The notes below the pieces were generated by a model. The model was not told where the DNA came from and did no database searches. It worked only from the letters and a program-made list of their open reading frames with translations. A program made the position numbers and the translations under genes. Source: Bradyrhizobium sp. ARR65 (GTDB taxonomy: Bacteria; Pseudomonadota; Alphaproteobacteria; Rhizobiales; Xanthobacteraceae). Taken from it: a stretch of 64,000 nt of DNA. Positions 27,153 through 35,816 of the stretch are shown piece after piece. The stretch spans positions 204 through 64,203 of the forward strand of contig NZ_AWZU01000009.1 in the NCBI RefSeq assembly GCF_000472385.1. The letters run 5' to 3'. Every line of letters starts with the position of its first letter. Position 1 is the stretch's first letter.

Positions 27153-27902
27153 GTGCGGAAGACAAACAGCCAGGATCGGGTGCTTGCGGTATTGGACCTC
27201 TTCAGCGAGAGCCGGCCGCTCTGGACGCCGGACGAACTCATGCGCGAACTCGGCTACACCAGGCCGACGCTCTATCGCTATCTCAAGAGCCTGAAAGAAA
27301 GTGGGCTCTTGATGTCGACGCGCGGCGGCCGCTTCACCCTCGGCCCGCGCGTTGTGGAAATGGATTATCTGAGCCGCCGCGCCGATCCGCTGGTGGCCGC
27401 CGCGGCGCCGCATTTGGCGAGGCTCACGGCCGCACATCCCTGCACGGCACTGATCGTGCGCTGGTACGGCGACAAAATGCTTTGCGTCGCCTCGGAATCG
27501 TCGGCCCCCAATCCTGTGAGCAGCTATCCGCGCGGTCGTCCCATGCCGATGGGACGCGGCGCGATCGCCCGCTCCATCATGGCGTTCCTGCCCAAGCAGC
27601 GGCTCATGCCGCTGATCCTCCGCTACGCCGACGACCTTCGCGGCGTCGGGCTCGGCCAGCGGCCGGAGGACGTCGTGAGGGTCCTGAAGCAGATCAAGCG
27701 GGCCGGCGTTGCGGTAGCCTTTGGCGAAGTCACCCCCGGCGCCATTGGCATCGCCGCCCCCATCCTCGATGCCGGCTATCCCGTGGCCAGCCTCTGCCTC
27801 ACCATCGGCGGCCAGCAGGCGAAGGGCGAGTTGATCGACCGCATCACCGAGGAGGTCCGCATCGCCGCCCGCACCATTTCAGCGGAGATCTTTGATCAAT
27901 AA
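27153..27902 (+). CDS. IclR-family transcriptional regulator
   Basis: A 249-aa regulator: N-terminal winged helix (about residues 7-65: RVLAVLDLFSESRPLW, ELMRELGYTRPTLYRYLKSL with the recognition helix) and a C-terminal GAF-like effector domain (GRPMPMGRGAIARSIMAFLP, then AAPILDAGYPVASLCLTIG). Starts at GTG. IclR regulators commonly control aromatic or ketoacid catabolism. Its gene sits between a divergent MFS importer and a downstream FAD monooxygenase, and each side carries the same 21-bp palindrome, so it likely regulates both. Confidence 0.92.
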   Translation: MRKTNSQDRVLAVLDLFSESRPLWTPDELMRELGYTRPTLYRYLKSLKESGLLMSTRGGRFTLGPRVVEMDYLSRRADPLVAAAAPHLARLTAAHPCTALIVRWYGDKMLCVASESSAPNPVSSYPRGRPMPMGRGAIARSIMAFLPKQRLMPLILRYADDLRGVGLGQRPEDVVRVLKQIKRAGVAVAFGEVTPGAIGIAAPILDAGYPVASLCLTIGGQQAKGELIDRITEEVRIAARTISAEIFDQ

Positions 27903-27921
27903 ATCTCAAAATGTGAGATTT
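27901..27921. promoter_or_regulatory. IclR-locus operator palindrome, site 2
   Basis: A second AAATCTC-N7-GAGATTT (spacer AAAATGT), arms identical to site 1. It overlaps the last two bases of the IclR gene's stop codon and lies 94 nt upstream of the monooxygenase ATG, the position expected for an operator controlling that gene from its own promoter. Confidence 0.7.
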
Positions 27922-28015
27922 TATGTTGACGAAAGACCCCGCTGCCGGCATGGAGCGGCCGGAGAAACCGCGCCGACGCAGATCGAGCGGCTTGTAACCG
28001 CGAGGGCACGCCAAG

Positions 28016-29602
28016 ATGTCGAATTCAGCTCAAGTCCATGCCCCTGTCGTCATCGTCGGTGGAGGGCCGGTCGGCATCGGGCTTGCCATCGATCTTGGCC
28101 TGCGCGGCGTCCGCTCCATCCTGGTCGAGCGCTATACCGATCTGCAGCCGATCCCGAAGGGGCAAAATCTGACCCAGCGCACGCTCGAGCATTTCTATTT
28201 CTGGGGTGCGGAAGACCAGTTGCGCGCCGCGCGCACCATCCCGCGGGATTACGGCATCGGCGGCATGACATGCTACAGCACGCTGCTCGGCGGCTACAGC
28301 TACGACTGGCTGCAGCGCGAGCTGGTACGGCCGTTCTATTTCACTGATAACGAACGGCTGCCGCAATACGCGACCGAAGCCGTGCTGCGCCGAAGGGCGG
28401 CGCAAATCCCGGCCATCGAGACGTTGTATGGTTGGACCTGCGAAACCATCCGCGCCGACGACGATCGCGTCGGCGTCGAGATCATCAATCGCGACGGCGA
28501 AAGGCGCACCTTACGTGGATCCTATGTCGTCGGCTGCGACGGCAGCCGCTCCACCGTGCGCGAGCAGGCGGGCATCACCCAGACCCGGTCCGATCATGAC
28601 CGCCTGATGGTGCTCCTGGTATTCCGCTCCACCGGCCTGCATCGCCTGCTCGAGCGTTATCCCGGCAAATCCTTCTACAACGTGCTGCATCCGGAACTGG
28701 ACGGCTACTGGAAGTTCTTCGGACGGGTCGATCTCGGCACCACCTGGTTCTTCCACGCCCCCGTTCCCGCGACCACGACGCGCGACAACTTCGATTTTCG
28801 CCGCCTGCTGCATGAAGCGGCGGGTGCCGAGTTCGACGTCGAGTTCGACCATATCGGCTTCTGGGACCTGCGCTTCGCGCTTGCCGACACTTATCGCGCC
28901 GGCCGCGTCTTCATTGCCGGCGACGCCGCGCACAGCCACCCGCCCTATGGCGGCTATGGCGTCAACAGCGGCCTGGAAGATGCCGTCAATCTCTCCTGGA
29001 AGCTCGCCGCCACGCTGCAAGGCTGGGGCGGCGCGGGCCTGCTCGACAGCTACGACGCGGAACGGCGTCCCGTGTTCGCCTCCACCGCGCGCGACTTCAT
29101 CGAGAAGTCGATCCTCGACGACCGCGACTTTCTGCGAAAGCACGATCCAGCGCGCGATCGCGGCGACTTCGAAAAAGCTTGGCGCGAGCGACAGACCGGT
29201 GCGCGCGCCGAGGTGAACGCTTTTGAACCGAATTATGAGGGCTCACCGATCGTATGGGGCCCGGCCGGCGCCACAAGCAGCGCGATCGGCTCCCATGCCC
29301 ATGCGGCGCGGCCCGGTCATCACCTGACGCCGCAGCCTCTATCGTCGGGCAGGAACGTGTTCGAGGAACTGGGCAACGGCTTCACGCTGATCGATCTCGG
29401 AACGAACGCGGCCGCGGCATTCGAACGGGCGGCTGCCGAGCGCCGCATTCCCCTGAAGGTCATCAGGGACTCCGCAAGCGATGGACGGGAGAAATACCAA
29501 TCCCGCCTGATCCTGGTGCGACCGGACCAGTTCGTTGCCTGGGCCGGCGACGACGCCGAGCCTGCCAAGCTGCTGCAACGCGCGATTGGCGGGCCTGCTT
29601 AG
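28016..29602 (+). CDS. FAD-dependent aromatic monooxygenase (PheA/TfdB/MhpA type)
   Basis: A 528-aa class A flavoprotein hydroxylase. The FAD dinucleotide fold is at the N-terminus (VVIVGGGPVGIGLAIDLGLR, residues 11-30), the DG motif follows (VVGCDGSRSTVREQ, about 174-187), and the GD motif is FIAGDAAHSHPPYGGYGVNS with GLEDAVNLSWKLA. Such enzymes use NAD(P)H and oxygen to hydroxylate phenols or related aromatics. The C-terminal 150 residues resemble the thioredoxin-like domain of TfdB-like enzymes. With the IclR regulator and AAHS transporter it forms an aromatic-compound catabolism locus; the substrate is unknown. Confidence 0.93.
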   Translation: MSNSAQVHAPVVIVGGGPVGIGLAIDLGLRGVRSILVERYTDLQPIPKGQNLTQRTLEHFYFWGAEDQLRAARTIPRDYGIGGMTCYSTLLGGYSYDWLQRELVRPFYFTDNERLPQYATEAVLRRRAAQIPAIETLYGWTCETIRADDDRVGVEIINRDGERRTLRGSYVVGCDGSRSTVREQAGITQTRSDHDRLMVLLVFRSTGLHRLLERYPGKSFYNVLHPELDGYWKFFGRVDLGTTWFFHAPVPATTTRDNFDFRRLLHEAAGAEFDVEFDHIGFWDLRFALADTYRAGRVFIAGDAAHSHPPYGGYGVNSGLEDAVNLSWKLAATLQGWGGAGLLDSYDAERRPVFASTARDFIEKSILDDRDFLRKHDPARDRGDFEKAWRERQTGARAEVNAFEPNYEGSPIVWGPAGATSSAIGSHAHAARPGHHLTPQPLSSGRNVFEELGNGFTLIDLGTNAAAAFERAAAERRIPLKVIRDSASDGREKYQSRLILVRPDQFVAWAGDDAEPAKLLQRAIGGPA

Positions 29603-29621
29603 TCTGACTGCGGCATTAAAC

Positions 29622-29760
29622 CCTCGCGGTGAGAAGGCGCGAATGCGCCATCTCCGGACGATACTGCGCATCGCCGGGAGAACCATGAGGCCCCGATGCC
29701 GGCCTCATCCTTCGAGACGCTTGGCTGGCGCAGGCTCCTTAAGGATGAGGGGATAGAGCC
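29622..29760 (+). repeat. dispersed intergenic repeat, family B copy 1
   Basis: It shares CCCTCG-GGTGAG-AGGCGCGAA-GCGCC and GAACCATGAGGCCC with the segment at 34285-34340, then continues with a palindromic CCTCATCCTTCGAG...AAGGATGAGG unit. No coding role. It sits between the monooxygenase gene and the CsbD-like gene. Confidence 0.65.
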
Positions 29761-29870
29761 GCTCATGACGCAGCAGGATTACGGGGCGCGAGCCCCCGTT
29801 GCGCGTTACGGGAACCGAAACTGTTCTTGCCGGTTAGCTCCGACAAATTTCTTTTACGAGAGAGTATGCC

Positions 29871-30236
29871 ATGGATAAGGATCGCGTTGCCGGCACTGCG
29901 CAGGACTTTGCCGGCAAGGTCGAAAGCACGGTCGGCGATATCGCCGGTGATGCAACAACCCAGGCGTCAGGCCGAGTCCGCGAGGCTGCGGGCACGGCGC
30001 AGAACCTCTACGGCCAGGCCAAGGACGCGGCGCGCGATGCGGCCGATACCGCGGCCGGCTACGCGAGGCAGGCTTACGAGAACAGCGGCGATAGCTTCCG
30101 CGAGGGCTCGCAGGCGCTTGCGAAAAGGGTGCAAGAGAATCCGCTGGGCTCGATGTTGATCGCGGGTGCAATCGGCTTTGCGCTCGCGCTGCTGATGACG
30201 CGCCCGGCGCGCCGCCCGCGACGCTATTACGGCTAG
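29871..30236 (+). CDS. CsbD-family protein with C-terminal membrane anchor (YqjD/ElaB-like)
   Basis: A 121-aa protein: an N-terminal CsbD-like region (MDKDRVAGTAQDFAGKVEST), a long Ala/Gln/Arg-rich amphipathic helix and a C-terminal hydrophobic helix ENPLGSMLIAGAIGFALALL followed by an Arg-rich end. The C-terminal part matches the YqjD/ElaB type of inner-membrane proteins, tied to stationary phase and stress in enterics. A purine-rich ACGAGAGAGT precedes the ATG. A shorter protein with the same tail follows 55 nt later. Confidence 0.85.
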   Translation: MDKDRVAGTAQDFAGKVESTVGDIAGDATTQASGRVREAAGTAQNLYGQAKDAARDAADTAAGYARQAYENSGDSFREGSQALAKRVQENPLGSMLIAGAIGFALALLMTRPARRPRRYYG

Positions 30237-30291
30237 CTCGCGCGATCGAACAACGCTACCTTCGGCCGCGCGTCGCCCCTGGAGATGAACC

Positions 30292-30546
30292 GTGAGTGAA
30301 GAGATCCCGCTCGCGCCGTTCCTTTATGACGGCTTGGACCCGGCGCCGGAGCCGAAATCCACCACAGCCGAGGTCGCCGACCTGGTGAGGGGGAGCGTGC
30401 GTTGGGTAAGCGATACCATCGAGGCGGGCCGCAAGCCCGGCATGCCGCTCAGCATCCTCACCAATGTGGCGCGCGAAGCGCCTCTGGGTTCACTGTTGAT
30501 CGCGTTCCTCTTGGGCGTGGCCATCGGCCGCCGACGGGCGCGCTAG
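30292..30546 (+). CDS. small membrane-anchored protein (YqjD-like tail)
   Basis: An 84-aa protein with a soluble N-terminal half and a C-terminal helix EAPLGSLLIAFLLGVAIGRR of the same design as the preceding CsbD/YqjD-like protein (compare ENPLGSMLIAGAIGFALALL). It begins at GTG with GGAGA upstream. The pair probably forms a stress-related operon; no enzymatic domain is visible. Confidence 0.75.
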   Translation: MSEEIPLAPFLYDGLDPAPEPKSTTAEVADLVRGSVRWVSDTIEAGRKPGMPLSILTNVAREAPLGSLLIAFLLGVAIGRRRAR

Positions 30547-30872
30547 CGCAGTCGCCAAGCTGAGCGAACCGGGCGAAGAAGCGCCCGGTCTGCGGCGTCA
30601 TTGCGAGCGCAAGCGACGATTTCCAGACTTTCTCCACGGATGAAGTCTGGATTTGCATCGTCGTTTTCGTTCTTCGCAACGTCGGGCTTGGTGCCCGTCC
30701 GGCGCTGCAACGCGATCGGCGGATGCTGGCGACAGCAACATCGCGAGGATACGGGTCGGGGCGAAGCTTGTGGAGGGTTTTCCTTTGGCGTGGCCAACGA
30801 AGGCCACAGCTAAGGGTCATCACTGTTTGCGATAATCCGCTAGGCCGCGTCGGCTTCTGCTATGATTGCGTC
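30547..30872 (+). other. intergenic region with repeat-like sequence
   Basis: About 325 bases between the YqjD-like gene and the UPF0182 gene. It includes sequence of the Bradyrhizobium dispersed type (GCGTCATTGCGAGCGCAAGC and the AGACTTTCTCCACGGATGAA word) and the UPF0182 promoter. An ATG-initiated frame through it (from 30723) merely extends the downstream gene. Confidence 0.45.
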
Positions 30873-33653
30873 ATGACGATCGGGATTACCGGACCGCCGC
30901 CGAAGGTCCCGGGGCGAAGCGTCCTGGCAGGGTGGATCATTGCCGCGATCGTCATCGGAATTGGCTGGCTGCTGCTCAAGATCGCAGGCGACGTCCTTGT
31001 CGACTGGCTCTGGTTTTCCTCGGTTGGTTATTTGCAGGTTTTCTGGACTAGTCTCGGCGCCCAAGCCGCGCTCTTTGGCGGCGTCTTCATCGCAACGTGG
31101 ATCATTCTTTGGCTGAACGGGTGGGTCGCGCTGCGCCTCGCCCGAGCGACATCTGTTCCCCCTCTCACCACCTTTGGACGGCAACCGCCGCCCGACCCGC
31201 TTGCGCTCGCGCGCGACCGCTTGCCGTGGCCTCACATCATCGTCGCCTGTGCCGGCCTCATCGCCGTCCTGGTCGCCGCGGGAGAAGCCGACGACTGGGC
31301 CACTTTGCTGCGCTATCTCTATCAGGTCCCGTATGGTTCAAACGATCCGCTCTACGGCAAGGACATCGGCTTTTATCTTTTCTCGCTGCCCATCTATATC
31401 AGGCTCAAGAACTGGATGGTGCTCACGCTGGTGCTGAGCGCACTGTTCGCTGGAGCGATCTACTGGACCTACAGCGATGTCTCACAGGTGACCCATCGCC
31501 GATCTGCACCACCGGCAGCGATCGCTCACGGCTCTGTTCTGCTCGCTCTCCTCCTTCTCGTGAAGGCGTGGTCCTACGCGCTCGACCGCTATCTGCTGCT
31601 CTATGGCGACAATGGCGTGGTCGTCGGCGCCAGCTACACGGACGTTCACGTGCAGCTTCCCGTGCTGTGGTTATTGATTGCGCTTTCGCTGATCGCCGCA
31701 TTGATGGCGTTCGCAAACCTGCGTGTGCGAACCTATTGGCTTCCGGTAGCCGCGATCCTGGTCGTCGCCCTCGGCTCCTTTGTGCTGTCCGGCGTCGTCC
31801 CCTCGCTGTTCCGACACTTTTTCGTCAAGCCGAGCGAGCTCGAGCTGGAGAAGCCTTACATTGCGCGTAACATCGCACTGACCCGACAGGCATACGATCT
31901 CGATCGGATCGCCGCCAAGCCGTTTGCGGCCGAACAGACTCTGAGCTTCAAGACGCTGGAGGCCAACAAAGCGACCATCGACAATATCAGATTATGGGAC
32001 TGGCGGCCCCTATCGGATACCTACGCGCAGCTCCAGGAGATCCGGACCTACTACAAATTTCACGACCTTGACGTCGATCGTTACTGGCTGGGCGGCTCCT
32101 ATCAAAGCGTGATGCTCTCGGCGCGCGAACTGCGACCCTCGCTGCTGCCGCCCAATGCCCAGACCTGGGTCAACCGCCATATTCTGTTTACGCACGGCAA
32201 CGGCGCCGTGATGAGCCCGGTGACCCGCAAGAGCGCCGAGGGGCTGCCATATTTCTATTTGCGCGATATTCCCCCCGTTGCGGACGGCGGCCCCGAGATC
32301 CGCGAACCGCGCATCTATTACGGTGAAGAGAGCGACGGTTACGTCATCGTCAAGAGCACCGTTGCGGAGTTCGATTACCCGAAAGGAAAGGATAACGTCT
32401 ACGCGGCTTACGATGGAAGCGGCGGAGTTCCGATAGCGGGACTGCTGAGGAGAACCCTGTTTGCCCAATACTTCAGCGACGTGAATCTTCTTCTCACGGA
32501 TTACATCGCGGGCGACAGCCGCATCATGCTCCGGCGCAACATTCAGGAACGGGTGCGCACAATCGCTCCCTTTCTGAGGCTGGATCATGATCCGTACCTC
32601 GTCATCAGCGAGGGGCGGATGTTCTGGATACAGGACGCTTACACGACGAGCTCGTATTTTCCTTCCGCTGAGCCTGCGCAGGATCTCGATCTCAACTACA
32701 TCCGCAATTCCGTGAAAGTCGTGATCGACGCCTACAACGGAACCGTTGCGTTCTATCTGATGGACCCGGGCGATCCGATTGCTGCGACCTACCAGCGCAT
32801 CTTTCCAACTTTGTTCAAGCCGTTCGCGGCAATGCCCGCGGACTTGCAGAAACACATCCGCTATCCGGAGGACCTGTTCCTGATCCAGGCGCAGATCTAT
32901 CAGGCCTACCATATGGAAGACCCCGCGGTTTTTTATAATCGCGAGGATCTCTGGCAATTCCCGCGCCAGCCGGGCGGCGATGGCACCACGATGATGGCGC
33001 CCTACTACATCATCATGCGCCTGCCGGGCGAGCCACAGGCCGAGTTCTTTCTAATGCTGCCGATGGTCCCGAGCCGTCGCGATAACATGATCGCCTGGCT
33101 TGCCGCACGCTGTGACTCGCCCGATTACGGCAAGCTGATCGTCTACGAATTTCCCAAGGACAAGCTCGTCTATGGTCCCTTCCAGATCGAAGCGCGCATC
33201 AATCAGAATACCGAGATTTCGCAGCAGCTCACGCTGTGGAACCAGATGGGATCGCGGGTAATCCGCGGCAACCTCCTCGTGATCCCGATCGAGAACTCGA
33301 TCCTCTATGTGTCGCCGCTCTATTTGCGGGCACAACAAGGACACCTGCCGGAGTTGAAGCGGGTGATCGGAGCCTATGACGAACACGTGGTGATGAAGGA
33401 GACGCTATCCGAGGCCTTGTCGGCGCTGTTCACAGAACCTGGCCCAGCGCCAACCACGCAAGCATCGCACGAAGGCTCCGCGCAGCAGGCACTCGATCAC
33501 TACAATCAGGCAATGGAGCGCCTGAAATCAGGAGATTGGGCCGGCTTCGGCAAGGAGATCGAAGCGATGCGTGTCATTTTGGAGGCCTTGAGGGGACGAC
33601 CGAGCGAGCTGCAGCGCCCAGGCGAGGCGGACGGCGGAAATCCCAGCCGCTAA
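30873..33653 (+). CDS. UPF0182 family large membrane protein
   Basis: A 926-aa protein of the UPF0182 (COG1615) type. The N-terminal third has about seven hydrophobic helices (the first near residues 18-38, SVLAGWIIAAIVIGIGWLLL), and the remaining two thirds are a large soluble domain presumably outside the cytoplasm (YWLGGSYQSVMLSARELRPS and SPVTRKSAEGLPYFYLRDIP are typical of the family). Function is unknown. The ATG at 30873 is chosen because family similarity starts there; about 50 upstream codons look non-coding. Confidence 0.93.
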   Translation: MTIGITGPPPKVPGRSVLAGWIIAAIVIGIGWLLLKIAGDVLVDWLWFSSVGYLQVFWTSLGAQAALFGGVFIATWIILWLNGWVALRLARATSVPPLTTFGRQPPPDPLALARDRLPWPHIIVACAGLIAVLVAAGEADDWATLLRYLYQVPYGSNDPLYGKDIGFYLFSLPIYIRLKNWMVLTLVLSALFAGAIYWTYSDVSQVTHRRSAPPAAIAHGSVLLALLLLVKAWSYALDRYLLLYGDNGVVVGASYTDVHVQLPVLWLLIALSLIAALMAFANLRVRTYWLPVAAILVVALGSFVLSGVVPSLFRHFFVKPSELELEKPYIARNIALTRQAYDLDRIAAKPFAAEQTLSFKTLEANKATIDNIRLWDWRPLSDTYAQLQEIRTYYKFHDLDVDRYWLGGSYQSVMLSARELRPSLLPPNAQTWVNRHILFTHGNGAVMSPVTRKSAEGLPYFYLRDIPPVADGGPEIREPRIYYGEESDGYVIVKSTVAEFDYPKGKDNVYAAYDGSGGVPIAGLLRRTLFAQYFSDVNLLLTDYIAGDSRIMLRRNIQERVRTIAPFLRLDHDPYLVISEGRMFWIQDAYTTSSYFPSAEPAQDLDLNYIRNSVKVVIDAYNGTVAFYLMDPGDPIAATYQRIFPTLFKPFAAMPADLQKHIRYPEDLFLIQAQIYQAYHMEDPAVFYNREDLWQFPRQPGGDGTTMMAPYYIIMRLPGEPQAEFFLMLPMVPSRRDNMIAWLAARCDSPDYGKLIVYEFPKDKLVYGPFQIEARINQNTEISQQLTLWNQMGSRVIRGNLLVIPIENSILYVSPLYLRAQQGHLPELKRVIGAYDEHVVMKETLSEALSALFTEPGPAPTTQASHEGSAQQALDHYNQAMERLKSGDWAGFGKEIEAMRVILEALRGRPSELQRPGEADGGNPSR

Positions 33654-33737
33654 CTGCACGAAGAGCGGCGAAGTCGCATGCGCGCAAAATCGAATTTTAT
33701 GAAGCCCTTCAGTCTGATCGGGGTGTTCAAGATGTCG

Positions 33738-34150
33738 CGCGAAAATAAACCGCTTTGCGATGACCCCAAATCAGTCGCATTCTCCTTCGCGTCTCGCCTC
33801 GATGAGGGGCGTACGCGTCGTCACGGACGTTGAGTGCGGGATGCGGTGGACGCGCGAGTGCCGAAAGACGAACGGCAGCTTTCGCGGACGGCGAAGTCGT
33901 GTGGTCCTGGCGCCCCAAGGCTGGCGCTAAGGTCGCGACGATGCGCAAGCGCATCGCGCGGGCGACGGTGACAACAAAGTCTGGCTCACCGGGGAGAGCA
34001 CGGAGTAAGCCGTAAACCACTGCGCAGGGGAATGCCGGGCTGTCTCGGCTGAACCTGTGGTCAACGCCCCGCGCACTTCTTTCGCGCGGGGGCCATGGGT
34101 GCAGCCAGCACCCGGCATTCCCTGCGCCCTCTGATTTTCGAAGAGGGTGG
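33738..34150 (+). repeat. long dispersed intergenic repeat of Bradyrhizobium type
   Basis: About 410 bases that I recognise as a non-coding repeat often miscalled as a gene in Bradyrhizobium genomes. Read on the minus strand its spurious translation contains HPLRKSEGAGNAGCWLHPW, RFSRDSPAFPCAVVYGLL and PPHPALNVRDDAYAPHRGE, phrases that recur in such false ORFs. On the plus strand it includes GGGGAATGCCGGGCTGTCTC and CACCCGGCATTCCCTGCGCC, which form an imperfect inverted repeat. I saw no second copy in this window. Confidence 0.7.
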
Positions 34151-34224
34151 TCTCGATGCAAGACTCGGGCGCTACGCGCCGCGGGAATGTGGAGTCGTGG
34201 CCGCAGCATCACTCGCGGGGCCCA

Positions 34225-34340
34225 TCTTCGAGGCGCCGCTTTGCGGCTCCTCAGGGTGAGATTGTCATATGCGGCGCGATATCAGCCCCTCGTGGTGAGG
34301 AGGCGCGAAAGCGCCGTCTCGAACCATGAGGCCCGGATGC
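34225..34340 (+). repeat. dispersed intergenic repeat, family B copy 2
   Basis: It contains CTTCGAGGCGCCGCTTTGCG followed by CCCTCGTGGTGAGGAGGCGC and GAACCATGAGGCCCGGATGC, closely matching the repeat at 29622-29700. Palindromic GAGGCGC...GCGCC cores suggest REP-like hairpins. It lies 15 bases beyond the 3' end of the dihydroorotase gene and could act near its transcript end. Confidence 0.65.
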
Positions 34341-34354
34341 ATAACGCCGCGCAC

Positions 34355-35689
34355 TTACGGCTTCAGCGTCTCCAGGAAGCGCACCGGCTCGCCCTGCGAT
34401 GGCGTCACCAGTTCTCCTTGCCACATCACGCGCTTGCCGCGGACGAAGGTGCCGACCGGCCAGCCGGTGACGCGCATGCCGTCGTAGGGCGTCCACCCTG
34501 CCCGCGAGGCGATCCAGTTATTGGTGATGGTCTCGCTGCGCTTGAGATCGACGATGGTGAAGTCCGCATCGTAGCCGGCCGCGATGCGGCCCTTGCAGGC
34601 GATGTTGTAGAGCCGCGCGGGTCCCGCGCTGGTGAGATCAACAAAACGCGCCAACGACAGCCGCCCGGCATTGACGTGGTCGAGCATGACGGGCACCAGC
34701 GTCTGTACCCCGGTCATGCCCGAGGGCGAGGCCGGGTAGCTCTTGCTCTTTTCCTCCAGCGTATGCGGCGCATGATCAGAGCCGAGCACGTCGACGATCC
34801 CTTGTGTGACGCCGTACCAGATGCCCTCGCGGTGATCGGCCGAGCGCACCGGCGGGTTCATCTGGGCCAGCGTGCCGAGCCGTTCGTAGCATTCCGGCGC
34901 CGCCATGGTCAGGTGATGCGGCGTCGCCTCGCAGGAGGCGACATCCTTATGGCCGCGCAAAAACTCGATCTCTTCCTTGGTCGAGATGTGCAGAACATGG
35001 ATGCGCTTGCCGGTCTCGTGCGCCAGCGCGACCAGGCGCTGGGTGGCCATCAGCGCCGCCGTCTCGTCGCGCCAGACGGGATGCGAGCGCGGATCGCCCT
35101 CGATGCGCAGAGATTTGCGGTCGTTGAGGCGGTACTCGTCCTCGGCATGAAACGCAGCGCGACGGCGGATCACCTGGAAGATCCTGCGCAAGCTCGCGTC
35201 ATCCTCCACCAGCAGCGCCCCGGTCGAGGAGCCGATAAAGACCTTCACCCCGGCGCAGCCCGCCGCGCGTTCCAATTCGGGCAGCTCCTGCACATTCTCG
35301 CGGGTCCCGCCGACGAAGAACGCGAAATCGCAATGCATGCGATGGGTGCCGCTCCGGACCTTGTCGGTGAAGGCCGCCTCGGTGACGGTCAGCGGCGCGG
35401 TGTTCGGCATCTCGAACACGCCCGTCACCCCGCCCATCACGGCGCTGCGGGAGCCCGTCTCGAGATCCTCTTTATGCGTCAGCCCCGGTTCGCGGAAATG
35501 CACCTGGGTGTCGATCACGCCGGGCAGGATATGCAGGCCCTTGCAGTCGATCACCGCGGCGGCGGAGGCGTTCGCGAGCGAGCCGATTTCGGCAATACGG
35601 CCGCTGACAATCCCGATGTCGCGGACACCCTCGCCATCCTGATTGACCACGGTGCCGGACTTTAGAATGGTATCAAATCGTTGATTCAT
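34355..35689 (-). CDS. pyrC: dihydroorotase (amidohydrolase family)
   Basis: A 444-aa class I dihydroorotase/cyclic amidohydrolase; it would close carbamoyl-aspartate to dihydroorotate in pyrimidine synthesis. Metal-site motifs: VIDTQVHFREPGLTHKEDLE (with the HxH-like HFRE), VKVFIGSS with the Lys that is normally carbamylated, HVLHISTKEE, TPHHLT and GSDHAPH carrying the last metal Asp. A short distance from pyr genes cannot be judged here; hydantoinase or allantoinase is less likely because of the HFREPG motif. GAGG lies just before the ATG, and a leader hairpin precedes it. Confidence 0.93.
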   Translation of the reverse strand: MNQRFDTILKSGTVVNQDGEGVRDIGIVSGRIAEIGSLANASAAAVIDCKGLHILPGVIDTQVHFREPGLTHKEDLETGSRSAVMGGVTGVFEMPNTAPLTVTEAAFTDKVRSGTHRMHCDFAFFVGGTRENVQELPELERAAGCAGVKVFIGSSTGALLVEDDASLRRIFQVIRRRAAFHAEDEYRLNDRKSLRIEGDPRSHPVWRDETAALMATQRLVALAHETGKRIHVLHISTKEEIEFLRGHKDVASCEATPHHLTMAAPECYERLGTLAQMNPPVRSADHREGIWYGVTQGIVDVLGSDHAPHTLEEKSKSYPASPSGMTGVQTLVPVMLDHVNAGRLSLARFVDLTSAGPARLYNIACKGRIAAGYDADFTIVDLKRSETITNNWIASRAGWTPYDGMRVTGWPVGTFVRGKRVMWQGELVTPSQGEPVRFLETLKP

Positions 35690-35701
35690 GGATCCTCAGT
35701 G

Positions 35702-35720
35702 CCCGTTTTGGCGAAACGGG
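35702..35720 (-). promoter_or_regulatory. hairpin in the dihydroorotase leader
   Basis: On the minus strand CCCGTTT-CGCCA-AAACGGG forms a perfect 7-bp stem with a 5-nt loop, ending 12 nt before the dihydroorotase ATG and just upstream of its GAGG ribosome-binding site. It could affect mRNA stability or translation. No T-run follows, so it is not an intrinsic terminator. Confidence 0.45.
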
Positions 35721-35816
35721 TGGTCGCGCAGGCCTTGTTGGGCGCACCTTAGCGGCTTACCTTGCAACGTAATATCGGCTAGGTGCCGTATCTAACAAGA
35801 ACTTCAAGAGAACCCG

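Larger units (their letters stand above)
33654..34354 (+). other. 700-base non-coding stretch made mostly of dispersed repeats
   Basis: No gene is supported here. The stretch holds a long dispersed repeat (33738-34150) and a second repeat (34225-34340), described separately. Open frames across it give the low-complexity translations typical of repeats. Confidence 0.7.

Noticed and set aside
33727..34212. 161-aa minus-strand ORF with phrases such as SEGAGNAGCWLH
   Set aside because: Its wording matches false genes inside dispersed repeats; no fold, no ribosome-binding site, palindromic DNA. Annotated as a repeat.
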